Origin: Dasypus novemcinctus
Taxonomy: Eukaryota > Chordata > Mammalia > Cingulata > Dasypodidae
Length of the DNA: 64,000 bases
Direction: 5' to 3'
Assembly (NCBI RefSeq): GCF_030445035.2
Contig: NC_080675.1
Span: 66,418,544 to 66,482,543, forward strand
Shown: piece by piece, positions 61,836 through 64,000 of the stretch
Layout of the letters: each line of letters opens with the position of its first letter
How positions within the stretch are numbered: the first letter of the stretch is position 1
The notes under the pieces: model-generated
Seen by the model: only the letters and a program-made list of their open reading frames with translations
The model's database searches: none
Told to the model about the DNA's origin: nothing
Translations under genes and position numbers: made by a program

Positions 61836-62270
61836 CTGTGATCTAAAACTTTTTTGAAGACAAAATTAAAAATAAAAAAAAAAGGATGTAGGCACTGAGG
61901 AAGAAATGAAAGAAATTGCCTTGCCACTGTACATGCAGGACAACAACTATTACTGTGATGAAAGAAAAAACGTCAAAAACAAAGTTTCATAATATTTTTC
62001 ATTTTTCAATATTCCAATTTATTTTTTACTTTATTTTAGTTTTTCTAAATTAGTGTGTATTCTATTTCTAATCTTTAAACTTATCAGTATTATTTCATTT
62101 TCATACTAATTGAATTTGGCGATATATTAGGTTTCATTTTTTGAAGAATTTTTGGACGAGAAAGGGGTTCAACTATGGCAGGGGAGGAACACTGGTGTGT
62201 GGTGTTATTGATGGGGGACACATGGTTGGGCAGGAGTTCCCCAGGGCAAGTATATAGGGTATATAAAAAT
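61836..62270 (+). repeat. Sense copy of the repeat that is antisense at 53320-53790
   Basis: TTACTGTGATCTAAAACTTT, GAAGACAAAATTAAAAATAA plus an A run, GGATGTAGGCACTGAGGAAG, CCTTGCCACTGTACATGCAG, TGATGAAAGAAAAAACGTCA and GGCAGGGGAGGAACACTGGT are each present as reverse complements at 53320-53790, in mirror order. L1 3'-end type. The right boundary is near the TATATAAAAATG at 62260-62271. Confidence 0.82.
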
Positions 62271-63180
62271 GTTCAGATATTCATTGGATATTTTCATAGT
62301 AATTACAGTTACAAATGACAACCGAGGGAGTGCAGAGCTTCTAGCCAGGGAGCTCTGTCACAATTCCCAATGGAAAAGCAACAATCCCCCAATGCAAGGG
62401 CAAAGACTAGTGAAGAAGGATGGTCCAATGATGAGCCCTTGATACCGATGACTATGCTTATGAGTTTGTGTGCCTGAAATATGTGCCAGGCCTACAGTTT
62501 CAGGGTGCCTAAGCGTTACCTCCTGAGAGCCTCCATATTGCTCAAATGTGACCACTCTCTAAGCCAAATTCAGCATGTAAATGCATTACTTTCCCCCCAG
62601 TGTGGAACATGACTCCCAGGGAAGAGCCTTCCTGGTGCCAAGGGATCACTGTCAATCACTGTCTGGTGATGCACCTAGAAAAAGACCTTGAATAAAAGGT
62701 GGAAATGGTAAAGACAAATGAGTTTGTATGGCTAAGAATCTTCAAAAAAGAGTCAGGAGGTCATCAGACAAGCTTATGCACAGCTCAGCAGGATCCCAGA
62801 GACAGCCAAAGTAGATACAACCTGGGGTTGTATCTACAGAGACACACAGGTTCTATGGCCATGGCAGATGGCTCTGGAGTTCAGTGCCTTTTCAGTGGGC
62901 CCTACTTTGTAATTTGTGTTCCTGAGTGTGATGGAGTTGGACTCAAGTGTGACCTTGCTACACATGCCTCTTCTGTCACTTTTACTGAACCTGTGGTTGG
63001 CACTGGGATTGGTATATACTCAAGAGACTTGAATCTCTGAACTGACCATGTGCCAGCTGGGTCCTGAGCCTCAGCAGAGTTACAACTTCTACTCTTTTGT
63101 TCATTGGATTTACCCAAGTCAGCTAACAGGGAGGTGAAGATGGAACTTGTCTTTTAAACCATTAATTGTTCTGCCCCTTT
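62271..63180 (+). mobile_element. Xenarthran-type L1 3'UTR, sense
   Basis: GGGAGTGCAGAGCTTCTAGC, GTTACCTCCTGAGAGCCTCC, CCCAGTGTGGAACATGACTC, CCTAGAAAAAGACCTTGAAT, GACAAATGAGTTTGTATGGC, GGCCATGGCAGATGGCTCTG, GAGTGTGATGGAGTTGGACT and GTCAGCTAACAGGGAGGTGA follow the order I recall for xenarthran L1 3'UTRs. Non-coding. The 113-codon plus frame at 62699-63040 is a composition effect within it. Confidence 0.72.
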
Positions 63181-64000
63181 GTTAATGACAGGGGAGAAGT
63201 CCCAGCTGTTTGCTGTTTTGACTGATTACTCCAGTCCTCAATCCCCTGGGAAGGCCCAATGATAAGGCTCCCTGGAGAATATCTGGGGCTTCTCCTTGAT
63301 TCTTGAGGAAATCTTGTTCTGAATGGGAGTTATCGAAAGGGTTTTCCAGCATCCATCTTGTGGGGTATTCACGACCACATGGATTTCCTGCCAGGTTCCA
63401 GATCCATCTATTGATTCCTAATCTACTAGCCTGCCTCAGAAAGATTGAAGAGAAGAATGAGGATGAGAGAAGTGACCCTGAAGAGAGGGTGAACAAATAT
63501 CCAGCCTAGAGTAATTACTATCAGGTATTTTATAAAATTGCCTTGAAACCTTCTGTTCACCTTCAATTGTAGATTTGTGCTTTGTTGTGCTTTTCCTTGC
63601 TAATATGTGCAATTATTTGAGCTAGTTTGATTTATAAAATGGTGTATTTTTTTATTTCCAAACTTATTTGAAAGATGCATCATTCCAAAAGGACTTAACC
63701 AGGGACATCAATGTTCAAAGATCTTTGGATTTCAGTCCAGATGGATAGATTCTATAAGAATCACAGGCATCCAAGTGGAATGTAGTAGAATAATAGTTGC
63801 CCTCTCTACCTTAAGCAAATTTCAAATAATGGCCACTTTGGGGTAAAGATGTTGAAAATACACATTTTCAAGTAGTAATTCAAGCCCTAGGAAATCATAA
63901 GCTTTGGAGGTAGTAAACTTTCCCATATCTAGGACTGAAAAATATTCACATGTTCCTAAACAGAGTTGGCAATATTTCAATGTAGGAAGTCCCTGTTTTA
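63181..64000. other. Unassigned sequence to the window end
   Basis: 63180-63510 has frames on both strands (104 and 68 codons) with no recognised domain and may continue the repeat to its left. 63510-64000 is AT-rich with nothing recognised. Confidence 0.4.

Noticed and set aside
61379..62270. Twin-primed (5'-inverted) L1 insertion
   Set aside because: The antisense part has its own polyT 3' terminus at 60902, so it is a complete separate 3' end. No enclosing TSD was found.

Overview
This is mammalian nuclear DNA: AT-rich, dense in interspersed repeats, with no prokaryotic or organellar features. The repeats point to a xenarthran, most likely an armadillo. Two near full-length tRNA-derived SINEs (41700-42225 and 60978-61378) match the DAS-SINE family that I know from the nine-banded armadillo. 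Several L1 3' ends also belong to a type I associate with Xenarthra. MIR SINEs and old L1M, L2 and MaLR-type remnants fit any placental mammal. I cannot name the species or chromosome.

I found no functional protein-coding gene. The only recognisable gene is a processed pseudogene of ribosomal protein S11 (about 57357-57956). It is intronless, has a TOP-like 5' end, a polyA signal and a decayed A-rich tail, and is broken by one single-base deletion. Every other ORF is short and is either repeat-derived or shows no recognisable domain. The window reads as intergenic or long-intron DNA.

Layout. 1-99: tail of a MaLR-type LTR. 2940-4240: L1 5'UTR/ORF1-like remnant. 5390-5890: possible ERV LTR. 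13035-14205: old L1 3' end followed by a 450-bp LTR. 16985-18300: antisense L1 ORF2. 19557-19762: dimeric tRNA-SINE with a perfect 16-bp target-site duplication (TSD). 20877-21320: MLT1-like LTR. 24.6-29.2 kb: several MIR copies. 29400-33760: decayed sense-strand L1 interrupted by two solo LTRs, each with a perfect 5-bp TSD. 34787-34822: interstitial telomeric repeat. 37447-37523 and 40694-41170: antisense tRNA-SINEs with TSDs. 41700-42225: DAS-SINE with a G-rich tail. 43545-48900: stacked antisense L1 3' ends and a 3.2-kb antisense L1 body. 49189-49848: solo LTR with TSD. 50.6-55.9 kb: MIRs, a 1.35-kb insertion between 37-bp repeats, and a possible ERV LTR. 56870-59540: L1 pieces around the RPS11 pseudogene. 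60905-63180: L1 3' ends in both orientations, one split by a DAS-SINE.

No gene network can be described. The interest lies in the nested retroelement history, the telomere-repeat patch, the G-rich SINE tails and the RPS11 retrocopy. Family names come from remembered consensus sequences rather than a database search, so subfamily names are tentative.
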